Positions 34,896 to 47,500 are shown, counted from the first letter of the stretch. The stretch: DNA of 64,000 nt from Odiellus spinosus (GCA_963920705.1 OY987232.1:15439726-15503725), one strand, 5' to 3'. Notes: generated from the letters alone by a model not told the origin. Numbers and translations are program-made.

Positions 34896-37800
34896 GGCGT
34901 GACGTAGGTTTTACTTTTAATTTCAATGTGCACATATAGAAAAAATATGGTAAAAAATTGTCCAAATTGGAAAAATCGGAAATTTGACTAAATAGACCAA
35001 ACGAAAAGTCCACTGTTCAAAGGGAGAATGGTCAGATGAGGTTAAAGAAAATTATATGTGGCGTCATAAGTCTATTGTTATAAGATAATAATAGACTTAT
35101 GATAATACCAAATCAATATATCGGCTCAATCTTTTGAGTAAAATATCTCGTTACCCTTTAAAGGGAGAATGCAACCTAATAACAAGTGATTTTTTATCTA
35201 TTCCTTATCGTTTAAATAGGCCTAATCCTTCGATAAAAAGTTTACAATACAAATATTAAACTAGAAATAAATTTAAAACTTACCCTGAAAATAGGCTTAG
35301 CGAGATTCATGGAGATCCTGAATTGCGTCCATGTAAGGTCTAGCGACCAATGAGCAATGGCCCGTCGTTCACGCGAGATCTCCACGAGACTTACGTCGCC
35401 TGCGATTGGTCGCTAGACCTTACACGTGAGGAAAACAGGACCTCCATGAATTCCACTAAGCCTATTTTCAGGGTAAGTTTTAAATTTATTTCTAGTTTAA
35501 TATTTGTTTGTAAATATATTCAATAGTGGATTAGGCCTATTTAAACAATAAGGAATCGATAAAAATCCCTTGTTGTTAGGTTGCATTCTCCCTTTAAAAG
35601 GAATTTTAACCTTTGGTCCACTTTGTTGAATTGGGATATTTCAAGACCTGGAAAACCTGGAAAATTTAGGCAAATTAACTTTGTACAAACCCTGTCTGGT
35701 AATTTGAACCATTTATAACCAAATTAGAATTTTTGTTCGTTAACCGGTAAAGCATATTTATTTGGTTGTTATAAGGGTTATTCTATGGGATCATATTGAA
35801 ATGAAAAGTAAAACTTACGTCACGCGTACGCAAAATCCACCTCGTGATATTTTTTGATTAAATTCGCTAGATTGTACCAAGATCAGTTATCGAGTTAGGT
35901 TTTGCTTGTCTACTTTTAATTGACAGGGAAATGGGTAGAGCCAGAAGCCGATGAAACCCTCCTTTGAAGTCTACTACTCTAATGTTCGATATAGCGCTCC
36001 CAATTTTACGAGATCGGAGGGGTCCTACTTCATCGGAAAATTGGAAATTCTCTCTCTCCACAAACGACGACGTTTTTTTGACCAACTCCAAGGCTGCTAG
36101 AGATATTCGCTCGACGAACTCCCGCTCCGAAAATATCTACCGTTAGGAGGCGTACGAATCGCGGTTTTTGAAACTAACCCATACAGAGAGGGGTAGACAA
36201 GACCAGGGGTTCGATTCTACAACTGTCCTTAAATATAAGGATTTAAACAATAAGGATAAATCCGTATTTCCCGCCTAAGGATTGTCTAAGGACAAATTCA
36301 GTTTTTCAAAAATAACGGTATTCTACACCACCTATCCGTACGAAAACTCCTTACATTTAAGGACAGGAGAAAAAATTCTCCTTTTTTTCTCTAGTGACGT
36401 ATTTCCGGACATCTTACCCAATGAAACTTTGAGGAATAAAATTCGCCTCTCGAGCGAGGAGCACCGAGTTTCGTGTAATAATTTGTTAGGCCGAGGCTTA
36501 GGGTTAGTCGTTCGGGGGTTATCGATACAAGTTTTTGACTGTTTTTGAAATAGCAGTTTATAGAGATTTTAACTATAATTATGGCCAAAAGATTAGGAAA
36601 CGTTTCCAACAGAAAAATGGAAAAAAGTACTAGATTTTTTAGAAATGCAATCGAAATTGGTAAGTGGACGCTTTATACGGCCACTTTCACCAAACAATTA
36701 AGTACATGATCTATGCCTATGTTATTGTTACGCAGGCATTGACATGATAGACAACTTAGTTCTTAGAATTGGACTAGCTGGAAATCGAAAGAAACAAAAC
36801 CTAAATCTTAAGGCTATCAAAAAATAAATAAGCACGCAAAATTAGTAAAAATATATTAACAAACCATGCAACAAACCTACTTCAATGTCTACGGGAATAG
36901 CTAGAGCGTGATAGGCGATCGGCTAACCTATCCCATAATACAACGCGCTATCATTTTTAGCCCTAAATTATTGCTTAAATTGATAATTATTTAATTCAGA
37001 AGCTCGTAATCGATCCCTTACGACTCTTTGACGCCTTAAATCTCGTCTAATTCTTCTCCGTCGGCTTAAGCGGCTAAACGAAAAATTTCCACTGAGCTAC
37101 GATGGCGGCCATCTTTAAAATGTTTAAAAAATAAGGATGATTTTCGGTCCTTAGACCTCTAAGGTGAGGTCTAACCCTCACCTTATCATAAGGACTTTAT
37201 TTTGTCCTTAGTCAGGATAATTTTTGCTAAGGACGCTCCTAGAATACCGACATTGAGGTCTAAGGACTAATCCGTGTTTTAAGGATAAAAAATTATCCAT
37301 ACACCTCGTAAGGACAGTTGTAGAATCGAACCCCAGGGAGTAATAGACTTCAAAGGAGGGTTTCATCGGCTTATGTTAGAGCCAAGGTATCACCATGCCA
37401 AAAAACTTATTCTAGAATTTTTTCAGAATTTTTAGACACGTTTTTGGTTTTTAAATTAGTTTTAGTTACTACCCTTTCGCTTAAGGGGTCGACGAATATG
37501 CTGTTTCTAGATGAATTAATTTGTTTCTTGGTTGTCATTGTGACGTAACTTCCGTGATAAGTAGGTGAGAATTCAACGTATTGATTACGAATGTATGAAT
37601 GAGCCAACGTAGTTCCCGAAAAATCAGCTTCCTACGCGAAATTTTAAAGTTAAAATGTGATTAAACCCTAATATAACATAATTTTTGACCTATAAATATC
37701 CTATCAGAAGTAGATGAAACCCTCCTTTGAAGTCTACTACTCTAATGTTCGATATAGCGCTCCTCTCTGTATGGGTAAAATTCCCAATTTTACGAGATCA

Positions 37801-38562
37801 GAGGGGTCCTACTTCATACCCCCTGTCTACGGAAAATTGGAAATTCTCTCTCTCCACAAACGACGACGTTTTTTAAGGAGCTCCAAGGCTGCTAGAGATA
37901 TTCGCTCGACGAACTCCCGCTGCGAAAATATCTACCGTTAGGAGGCGTACGAATCGCGCTTTTTGAAACTAACCCATACAGAGAGGGGTAGACAAGACCC
38001 GGAAGTAATAGACTTCAAAGGAGGGTTTCATCGGCTTCTGGTTAAATCAAAAGTAAACAACGCCCTGTAGCTTAATACTATCAGCAAAGGTCCAGGTTAC
38101 GTCATAGCCTATCACTTAAAAATAGACAAAAAAGTCATCACCCCTGTATGGCTCTAGTGGTTTGGACTCTTCCTCTATATTTTGAGTCGGGAAAGAGGGA
38201 CGGAATTTAGGCGGGGCGTCCTTGGCAATATTGTCTTCCCTCCTTCCAACTCCGGAATGAATTTATCCGCAGAGTAGCGCTTCCGATGTTACTATTTATA
38301 GGGCGACTGCGGCCGCTAGAGTGTCTCGAATCAGAATCTGAAGGTACATTTATCCTTACCAATGCTGATAGTATTAAACTACAGGGCGTTGTTTACTTTT
38401 ATGGAATGAAGTCATAGACTTTTGGTTAAATCCATAAATTTTTCTGGTAAATGAGATTTGCCTAGGGCACTCACCCCTTGGATTAACGTTTCCATTATTC
38501 CGGTCCAAGTTCCGTTGGAAAAAAAGCCAAATTGGTTGTCTTTTGGAATTATGATTTCATAT
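30563..38562 (-). CDS. Ionotropic-receptor-like chemosensory channel, 3' part (6 exons)
   Basis: Variant ionotropic glutamate receptor family, expected in sensory neuron membranes. Exons in order: 38562-38475, 37631-37473, 34767-34620, 32190-31973, 31546-31290, 30782-30563 (TAG). All joints keep phase, giving 362 codons plus stop. Exon 1 here holds the S1 lobe (YEIIIPKDNQFGFFSNGTW); exon 2 continues GEADFSGTTLAHSYIRNQYV and ends FVDPLSER; exon 3 has M1 (LLGVFLLVILFLYPVL) and the pore region; exon 4 has M3 (LIFVYLSYVLTLYKSHLSSE); exons 4-6 form S2; M4 is IIFKMLIVSYLVAWLILILE with a short cytoplasmic tail. The glutamate-receptor SYTANLAAF motif is absent, as in divergent IRs. The exon 5 acceptor has a nearby alternative adding one Gln. 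The amino-terminal exons, upstream of 38562 on this strand, were not found. Subfamily cannot be named. Confidence 0.87.
30816..31124. mobile_element. MITE family 3 (CAAAAGT termini) in the last IR intron
   Basis: 309 bp from CAAAAGTCTATCACTTTATT to ATAGACTTTTA with flanks GTATTAC and GTATTAG (6 of 7 match). The interior contains AACAACRCCCCGTRGCTTAA and its complement. It begins only about 33 bp from the splice acceptor of the last IR exon. Confidence 0.82.
31600..32420. repeat. Degenerate short repeats in IR introns
   Basis: Around 31670-31735 and 32280-32400 the units AAGACATATCTCTTAGGCAAC and variants recur in loose tandem. Separately, a dispersed motif TTGACTGTACAA with GTCGTCTGCTAA recurs (15370-15420, 30485-30530, 31735-31775, 32570-32610), a decayed repeat family of unknown type. 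Confidence 0.5.
32780..33143 (-). CDS. Unrecognised 3'-terminal exon or open frame
   Basis: Minus-strand frame open from just after a possible acceptor (CACACGTTAG near 33143) to TGA near 32780; about 120 codons, no ATG until residue 60 or so. It includes RPVVYVDVFLKTRK, LHIILAARAENRAGNKRSQE and NNIYVVVESGEIRG. Composition and lack of repetitiveness suggest real protein, but no family was recognised and no upstream exon was found. It lies within an IR intron on the same strand and just upstream of the zinc-finger start exon on the other. It does not encode receptor membrane segments and breaks no IR joint. Confidence 0.4.
33144..33607 (+). promoter_or_regulatory. Probable promoter and 5' UTR of the zinc-finger gene
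   Basis: GC- and CpG-richer than the flanks, with few repeats, and runs straight into the ATG at 33608. Several short upstream ATGs exist (for example near 33301). The transcription start cannot be fixed from sequence. Confidence 0.5.
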
Positions 38563-41500
38563 CTACAAATAATTATAGGTAGTAAGGTGACTAATGTCAA
38601 ACAAAGCGAATTAACAAAATTTAGAATGATCAGATGCTTCGAATCCAACGCAAGCTATTTAGGTTGGTTTGTCGTTAATTCGTGCGAAGTTTGCAATGAC
38701 TTTATATCAGTTTATCAAACTATATCACATCTTTTTGTTATTTTCCGAATTTTTCTTGAACTTATGGAAACAGGGTTGCCACTGGTCAGGGAAAACAGGG
38801 CATTTTAAGATATTTTAAAAAGTCAGGGAATTTAAAGATCTTTCAAGAAGCCAGGATTACCATGTAATTGAAAATATTTATTTTTAAAGGGAGGATGCAA
38901 CCTAACAACAAGTGATTTTTTTTATCGATTCCTTATTGTTTAAATAGGCCTAATCCACTATTTCAAAAATTTACAAACAAATATTAAACTAGAAATAAAT
39001 TAAAAACTTACCCTGAAAATAGGCTTAGTGGGATTCATGGAGATCCTGATTTCCTCTCGTTTAAGGTCTAGCGACCAATCGCGCGCGACGTAAGTCTCGT
39101 GGAGATCTCGCGTGAACGACGGGCCTTTGCTCATTGGTCGCTAGACCTTACACGGACGCAATTCAGGATCTCCATCAATCCCGCTAAGCCTATTTTCAGG
39201 GTAAGTTTTAAATTTATTTCTAGTTTAATATTTGTATTGTAAACTTTTTATCGATAGATTAGGCCTATTTAAACGATAAGGAATCGATAAAAAATCACTT
39301 GTAATTAGGTTGCTTTCTCCCTTTAAGTAATATAAAAAATAAAAGGTTAAAAATTGGGTAGTATTAGCTAAAACGGCCAGGGAAAATCGTTGGGAAAGGT
39401 CAGGGAAAAACCTGGAAAAGTCAGGGAATTTGAATCTGAAAAGACTGTGGCCTCCCTGGGAAATGTCGTCTGCTAATCTAGAAAATAAGGCGACTTCAAA
39501 GGGATTTAGCCATATTTTTTTGTAAAACGTCATTTACGTCATTAAAACCTGATGAAGTTCCTTCATCGTGACGTTTTTTTATTCAAACAGCTTGAGTCAA
39601 TAAATAATCGATAAAAAATCACTTATTATACTTCAGTATCCCTTTAAGAAAAAAATTCTTTTTTTTTTTTTTAAAAGTGAAGATGAAAAGAATTTATAAA
39701 ATATACTAATCTTAATTTTTTTATTATTAATTTAATAGGGTATTGGATTTATCAAATCAACTTCGTCTGATCTTCTCAAAATCGGATATCTCGGATTATG
39801 TCATTCGTAACAAACCTGTGAGTACCACGACAATTTTCTTGCCATTGTAGCATGGCTATTTTCTTTTATATTTTTGTGTTGAGTGTATTATTACGTATGT
39901 TCGCGTCGCGAAAAATTATCAACGGAAAATAACGCCATTGGCTAGAAGATTAATACGACAAGAACTTTTCATAACCAATCTGTCGACCGCGTAACCTCGA
40001 AAGAAGTTTTCATAACCATTCCGTCGACTGCTTAACCTCGAAAGAACTTTTCATAACCATTCCGTCGACTGCTTAACCTCGAAAGAGCTTTTCATAACCA
40101 TTCAGTCGACTGCTTAACCTCGATAGTTTTCATAACCATTCAGTCGACCGCGTAACCTCGAAAGAGCTTTTCATAACCATTCCGTCGACTGCTTAACCTC
40201 GAAAGAGCTTTTCATAACCATTCAGTCGACTGCTTAACCTCGATAGTTTTCATAACCATTCAGTCGACCGCGTAACCTCGAAAGAGCTTTTCATAACCAT
40301 TCCGTAGACTGCTTAACCTCGATAGTTTTCATAACCATTCCGTCGACTGCGTAACCTCGAAAGAACTTTTCATAACCATTCCGTCGAGCGCGTAACCTTG
40401 AAAGAACTTTTCATAACCACTCCGTCAAACGCTTTACCTCAATAAAAGTCTCCATAATCATTCCGTCGACCACCTAACCTCGAAAGAAGTTTTCATAACC
40501 ATTCCGTCGACCGCGTAACCTCGAATGAAGTTTTCATAACCATTCCGTCGACCGCGTAGCCTCGATAGAACTTTTCATAACCATTCCGTCGACCGCGTAA
40601 CCTCGAAAGAACTTTTTATTACCATTTTGTCGACCGCGTAACCTCGAAAGAACTTTTCATTACCATTCCGTCGAACGCGCAACAACGAAAGAACTCCTAA
40701 CCATTCGAACGAAAGTGCAATCAGAAAAGATCTACAATCGCGATTCGGTCAACAAATACTAATCTAACAAAGCCTACACTTTCCTATACGTTTCACGTAG
40801 TTAATGGCCTTATGCCAACACTCTTAATTTTTTATTTTGCCTACAACCCTTCAGTGTTTTCAGCATTAATTAATTTTAATCTCATTAATGCACTTACGTT
40901 ACGAGCGCGGAGTTATTAGCCACGTTTGGGAGAGAACGTAGGTCATTCGGAAAGTTAGGCACTTGTGACCGACTCGAGCGTATCTTCTCCCGGTCGCAGG
41001 ACCTTTGACCCTTAGAGAAACGTTGGCTATTAACTCTGCCGGGTCGTCAAGGACCCCGTAACCATTGCGATGCGCTGCTGGCGTCCGTTTCTGGGTTGGA
41101 GCTCGCGAAGAGTCACTTAGGGACTGTTAGGACCCGTGCGATTTGGATTTTAAGGTTAGGAACCCTTGCTTTACTTCGCGTTGCGATTTTTGTGATTTTC
41201 AGCTACTTGGAAGACGGCGACCCTGACGTTTTGGTCCTGGAAAGGAGAACTTACTTTGAAAGTACAGATTTTTTTTGCCTTTCACTTTATTGTCTTGATA
41301 ATTCGCGTCTTTCAAATTTTCCTCTTCAAGTAATTGAAGGTTGAACGCGATTAAAATAACTATTGTATCATAAAGATTCGGGGGTGGGATGATAAACCAA
41401 TTGTAAGGATATGCGACCTGAAAAATTAAATTGTAAAGGTTCGCGATTTGCATAATTTAAATTCATTTGGATACATTCACTTTAAATGACTGTAACTTTT

Positions 41501-44500
41501 CACCACAATCTCCTAGATCAAATTTAATGCACCGTTAGAAAGTAGACATCCCGTTCATTTATTTCAAACAATAAAATTGTCATGAGCCACTCAAAAAGGA
41601 TGCCTCGCCACTAGATGCAAATTGAGAAAAATTCCAAAAATGACCCCTATCTTTAAATGGCCGTAACTTTTCACCACCATCTCCTAGATCAAATTTTAAT
41701 GCACCGTTAGAAAGTAGACATTCCGTTCAGTAATTTCGAATAATAAAATTGACATAAGCCACTCGAAAAGGATGCCTCGCCACTAGATGCAAATTAAGCA
41801 AAAAGTCCAAAAATGACCCTTATCTTTAAATGGCCGTAACCTTTCACCACAATCACCTAGATCAAATTTTAATGCACCGTTAGAAATTAGACATTCCGCT
41901 CATAAATTTTGAACAATAAAATTGACATGAGCCACTCGAAAAGGATGCCTCGCCACTAGATGCAAATTGAGCAAAATTCCAAAAATTACCCCTATCTTTA
42001 AATGGTCGTAACTTTTCACCACAATCTCCTAGACCAAATTTTAATGCACCGCTAGAAAGTAGACATGCCGTTCATTAATTTCGAATCATAAAATTATCAT
42101 GAGCCACTCGAAAAGGATGCCTCGCCACTAGATGCAAATTGAGCAAAAAGTCCAAAAATGACCCCTATCTTTAAATGGCCGTAACCTTTCACCACAATCA
42201 CCTAGATCAAATTTTAATGCACCGTTAGAAAGTAGACATTCCGTTCATTAATTTAGAATAATAAAAATAACATGAGCCACTCGAAAAGGATGCCTCGCCA
42301 CTAGATGCAAATTGAGAAAAATTCCAAAAATGACCCCTATCTTTAAATGGCCGTAACTTTTCACCACCATCTCCTAGATCAAATTTTAATGCACCGTTAG
42401 AAAGTAGACATTCCGTTCAGTAATTTCGAATAATAAAATTGACATAAGCCACTCGAAAAGGATGCCTCGCCACTAGATGCAAATTAAGCAAAAAGTCCAA
42501 AAATGACCCTTATCTTTAAATGGCCGTAACCTTTCATCACAATCACCTAGATCAAATTTTAATGCACTGTTAGAAATTAGACATTCCGCTCATAAATTTT
42601 GAACAATAAAATTGACATGAGCCACTCGAAAAGGATGCCTCGCCACTAGATGCAAATTGAGCAAAATTCCAAAAATTACCCCTATCTTTAAATGGTCGTA
42701 ACTTTTCACCACAATCTCCTAGACCAAATTTTAATGCACCGCTAGAAAGTAGACATTCCGTTCATTAATTTCGAATCATAAAATTATCATGAGCCACTCG
42801 AAAAGGATGCCTCGCCACTAGATGCAAATTGAGCAAAAAGTCCAAAAATGACCCCTATCTTTAAATGGCCGTAACCTTTCACCACAATCACCTAGATCAA
42901 ATTTTAATGCACCGTTAGAAAGTAGACATTCCGTTCATTAATTTAGAATAATAAAAATAACATGAGCCACTCGAAAAGGATGCCTCGCCACTAGATGCAA
43001 ATTGAGAAAAATTCCAAAAATGACCCCTATCTTTAAATGACCGTAACTTTACACCACAATCTCCTAGACTATATCTTAATGCACCGTTAGAAAGTAGACA
43101 TGCCGCTCATTAATTTAGAGTAATAAAATTGACATGAGCCACTCGAAAAGGATGCATCGCCACTAGATGCAAATTAAGCAAAAATCCAAAAATGACCCCT
43201 ATCTTTAAATGGTCGTAACTTTTCACCACAATCTCCTAGACCAAATTTTAATGCACCGCTAGAAAGTAGACATTCCGTTCATTAATTTAGAATAATAAAA
43301 ATAACATGAGCCACTCGAAAAGGATGCCTCGCCACTAGATACAAATTGAGCAAAAAGTCCAAAAATGACCCCTATCTTTAAATGGCCGTAACTTTTCACC
43401 ACGATCTCCTAGACCAAATTTTAATGCACCATTAGAAAATAGACATCCCGTTCATTTATTTCGAATAATAAAATCTACATGAGCCACTCGAAAAGGATGC
43501 ATCGCCACTAGACGCAAATTGAGCAAAAATCCAAAAATGACCCTTATCTTTAAATGGCCGTAACTTTTCACAATCTCCTAGACCAAATCAACTTATATGA
43601 CATTAGCAACTCGAGGTCCGAATCGAGTTGGATTATGCGTCTAAATTGAACAGAGCGCTCCCCTAATACATTTGATTGTTTATCTAGTAATATTTCAACA
43701 AATTTCACCATGATGCAATGAAAACATACATACTCTTTACTTAGGTTTAATTATTATTAGTTTTAATAAAAAACGTAGTTACTTGAAACCCAGTACGGAA
43801 GCCAGTAATTCTAACAATAGAAAGCATAGACCAAAAGTACCGTACAGAGATCCATCATCACGTCTCTCAAGATTAAAATAACTTATAGTGATCTAAAAAT
43901 AAACATTCAATATATAATTAGGGCAATTTCTATTGTATTCTTATTACAATAACATTTTAACTATAACTCTTTTACACCCTTGAAAGGAAAATTAAAGGGA
44001 TATTATTAGATTCCTTATTTAAAATCAAGCTAAGCCCATTTTGATGGCAAGTTTTAAATTTATTTCTAGTTTAATATTTGTCTGTAAATTTTGCTACTGG
44101 TGGATTAGGTATATGTTTATAGGGAGAATGAAAGGCCAAAACAACCTATTTTTAATCGATTAAGAATGCTAAAATAATGAGAAAAACAATAATATAACTC
44201 ACCAAAAATATTTCGTCATTTTATAATCAATTTCCAAAGCTCCGAAACTTGCAGATGCTAAGCCTTGGCTGCCTAGCTCGGCGAACTTGGCGAGCACGAG
44301 CCGTATTTTTTCTAATATTCCCGTCTGATATAATCGTCAATCACGAGCGAGTATTTTTAAAATACGCGTATTCGCTCGTGATTGGCGACAAGAACAGCCG
44401 CGAATATTATAAAAAAATCCAGGTCGTGCTAGCCTAGGCTTAGCATCGTAACTTTGGAAATTGATTATAAAATAACGAAATATTTTTGGTGAGTTATATT

Positions 44501-47500
44501 ATTGTTTTTCTCATTTTTTAAGCATTCTTAATCGATTAAAAATAGGTTGTTTCGGCCTTTCATTCTCCCTTTAAGTTGCATTCTCCTTTTAATAAATAAA
44601 ATCTCCCTCGGCGAAGATTTTAATCACTTTCAAGGCTGTATAAAGAGTAGTATAGTGTAGTTTTCTAACTAACATTGGGAACCACTATCCTAAAAGTGAG
44701 ATTTTCTAGTTGCCCCATGTTAAAAGATAAAGGTAACAACAACTGGGGATTCTCGCGAAACGTTAAGCGCAGCTATTGCCCTCACCAAACAAATTCTCGA
44801 AAATCATAAATATAAACTTTGAATGTGTTGTATATACAAATATATATCTAAGAAAAAAATTGTTAAATAGATAGTGCCATGATTTTGAAAATTCTATGCG
44901 ATTATATATGCAAGAATCCATTCAGGTTCCATAAGAATATGGGAGCATAGCTTTAGCCTCTGGTACCATCCTCCCAAACTTTGTAACAAAAGTTCGTCCG
45001 CTATTTTCGCAACATTTGTACGCTTAGATCTTTTTTCGGTCGGCTCCATTTTTATTACCCAAAATATTTTGTCAAGGTCGTTAGTGGCGCGGGTTAATAA
45101 TATAATGTCAGGAGCGATTTACTTGAAAAATCGATTCGAAGCGGACGAACTTTTGCTTCAAAGTTTGGGAGGATGGTTATTGAATCGCGGCCCTCCCATA
45201 TTCTTAAGGCCCGTTTACAAAAGAGCGGAAAGCTGAAGCGTAAGCCGATGCATGGAGCAATAACAAGAGGAGGCATAGTTTCCAAAATCTCATTTTTAAA
45301 CGATGTATGAACCTATGCCTCCTGTTGTTATTGCTCCATGCATCGGCTTACGCTTCAGCTTTCCGCTCTTTTGTAAACGGGCCTTTATGGGACCTGAATG
45401 AATTCTTGATTATAGTACAGTAGTGGCAGTAGAAATTTACCGATATCATAAGTAAATCATCCTTCAAGTTTATAAGACGACATACTGCGGATGACAATGA
45501 AGCGAGTGCGATTTTCTCAGTCCATAGTTTTAACCCTAAATATTCCGAAATTTGTACAGAAAGCCGGCCAGGCCCAGTATATTCCTTTTAGAGTAAATCG
45601 GACTTGAAATCGCGACGGCCGGGCGAGACACTTTCCTTCGTTTCGCGAGAGAGGGGAGAGTTGTTTTCCGTCGATACATTTTCACCCCCGTAAACGTCTA
45701 GAAAGTTCAGCGCGATATTAGCACCGCCTACTTAGTTCCAATCTCAACCGCTAGATAGGGCAACTTCGAAAACTTTCAGAACCACATACCATCACCAAAA
45801 TCACAAGCAATATCCTTCAAGGAACTATCCCTTCAATGTAAACTTTCAGCCAAATGATTATTTTCCATTAGATTCTAGCTCGATTAGCTGCAGTGCTGCA
45901 CAACATATTAGAGTTGTGTTTTGACTCACTTTCCTATTATTTCTTTATATAATTTAAATGTCAAGTTTCATAAAAATTAAGGAGTGTGCTTAGTCAAAAA
46001 CTAATTTACTTCTCTAAGGAGAATTACTAATTTCCTACCATTCGAGCCTAGGTTAGTAAAGAGATATGTTAAGCAGAGTTACTGTTTCTTATTGGACAAT
46101 TGTCCAGTAGACCCCCCTTCACAAATTCAAAGATATCGGACATTTAAAACAAAGATAGACATTGCCAGATTTCCTGTACCAGTACTTTTTCTTATGGGAC
46201 AAATGTCCAGTGACCCACTCTCAAAAATAAATAGTTATGGGACATCTGGGAAATTTTCCAGACAATGTCCAGTTACTTTTGCTTATTTCCGTCCCTGGAA
46301 ATTTCTTTCCCAATACGTAGTTTTCAATAAAGGGGCAAAAGAAAATTCCACCCCTCTTACCCAGCTTTGCTTTCATTGCAGGGTTGCCAGGAGCTTGTGA
46401 GTGCAGTTCAGAACAGATCAGTTTCAAAACAGAACTGCTAGCCTTTCCCTCTGCTTCAGATTGCACTCACAAGTGGTTGGCAACACTGGGGAACGGCATT
46501 TACCCTCTTGTATTGGTGTAGTTGGTAGAATTGTGTTGGAAATTTTTAATTCAGACGACTTATGACCTTAGAATACATTTTCCTGATTGGGTAAAGCCAA
46601 GGAGGATCAGAGAAGGAGAGGAAATGTGGGGCTGCGTTGAGTTAGAGAGAGAAGAGCCAACCTCCCACTCGGGTGGAAAGGGGGGATAGGAAATTCTCGA
46701 GGTAAACTGTTGTCACGTGGTCGCTAGCTAGCGCGTCTCATAAAGGATTCGTTTTACCCACGCGACAACAATTTACCACGAAGCATCTCTACCCCCGTCT
46801 GTCCCCCGTTCTCCCAGAGTGGGAGTTTAGGCCGACGCAGTAGGAACCGCGCCGTCCCCACATTTCCTCTCCTTCTCTGATCCTCCTTGGTAAAGCCAAG
46901 AAGGATCAGACAAGGAGAGGAAAAGTGGGGCTGCGTTGAGTTCGAGAGAGAAGAGCCAACCTCCCACTCGGGTGGAAATGGGGGATAGGAAATTCTCGAG
47001 GTAAACTGTTGTCACGTGGTCACTAGCGTCGTCGACTGCTACGAAGCTGATAAAGGATCCGTTTTACCCACGTGACAAAAATTTACCACGAAACGTCTCT
47101 ACCCCCGTTCTCCCAGAGTGGGAGTTTAGGCCGACGCAGTAGGAATCGCGCTGTCCGCACTTTTCCTCTCCTTGTCTGATCCTTCTTGGTAAAGCAGATT
47201 TGGTTTTTCTATGGGAGCAAATTGAAATGAAAAGTAAAACTGACGTCACGCGTTTGTAAAAATAGTGTCGAGATTTTTTCAATTTTAAAACATTTAATTT
47301 GGCAAGTGGGCGCGAGATAAACGCCCAACAAGGTCCGAATCGAGTCGGGTTGCATTGGTGGGCCATATTTGTAATGCTAAAGTGCTGTATTATTTTTCTG
47401 GAACCAGTTACGAAGTTTTCATGTATTGCTTGATTTTTTTCGAGAGACCTGTTCTTTTATGTTTAAGTAATGTTTTGAAAATGTTACTCCATAAATAAAA

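Noticed and set aside
36206-36230. tRNA-like B box GGTTCGATTC
   Set aside because: It is in a transposon terminal repeat. No A box, acceptor stem or cloverleaf can be built around it.
39225-39533. 102-codon minus-strand frame
   Set aside because: Runs through the arm of a TTAA palindrome and into the flanking CAGGGTTGCC repeat.
44249-44437. 62-codon frame with LGCLARRTWRARA
   Set aside because: Lies in the loop and arms of the palindrome 44121-44577; the arms force mirrored open frames.
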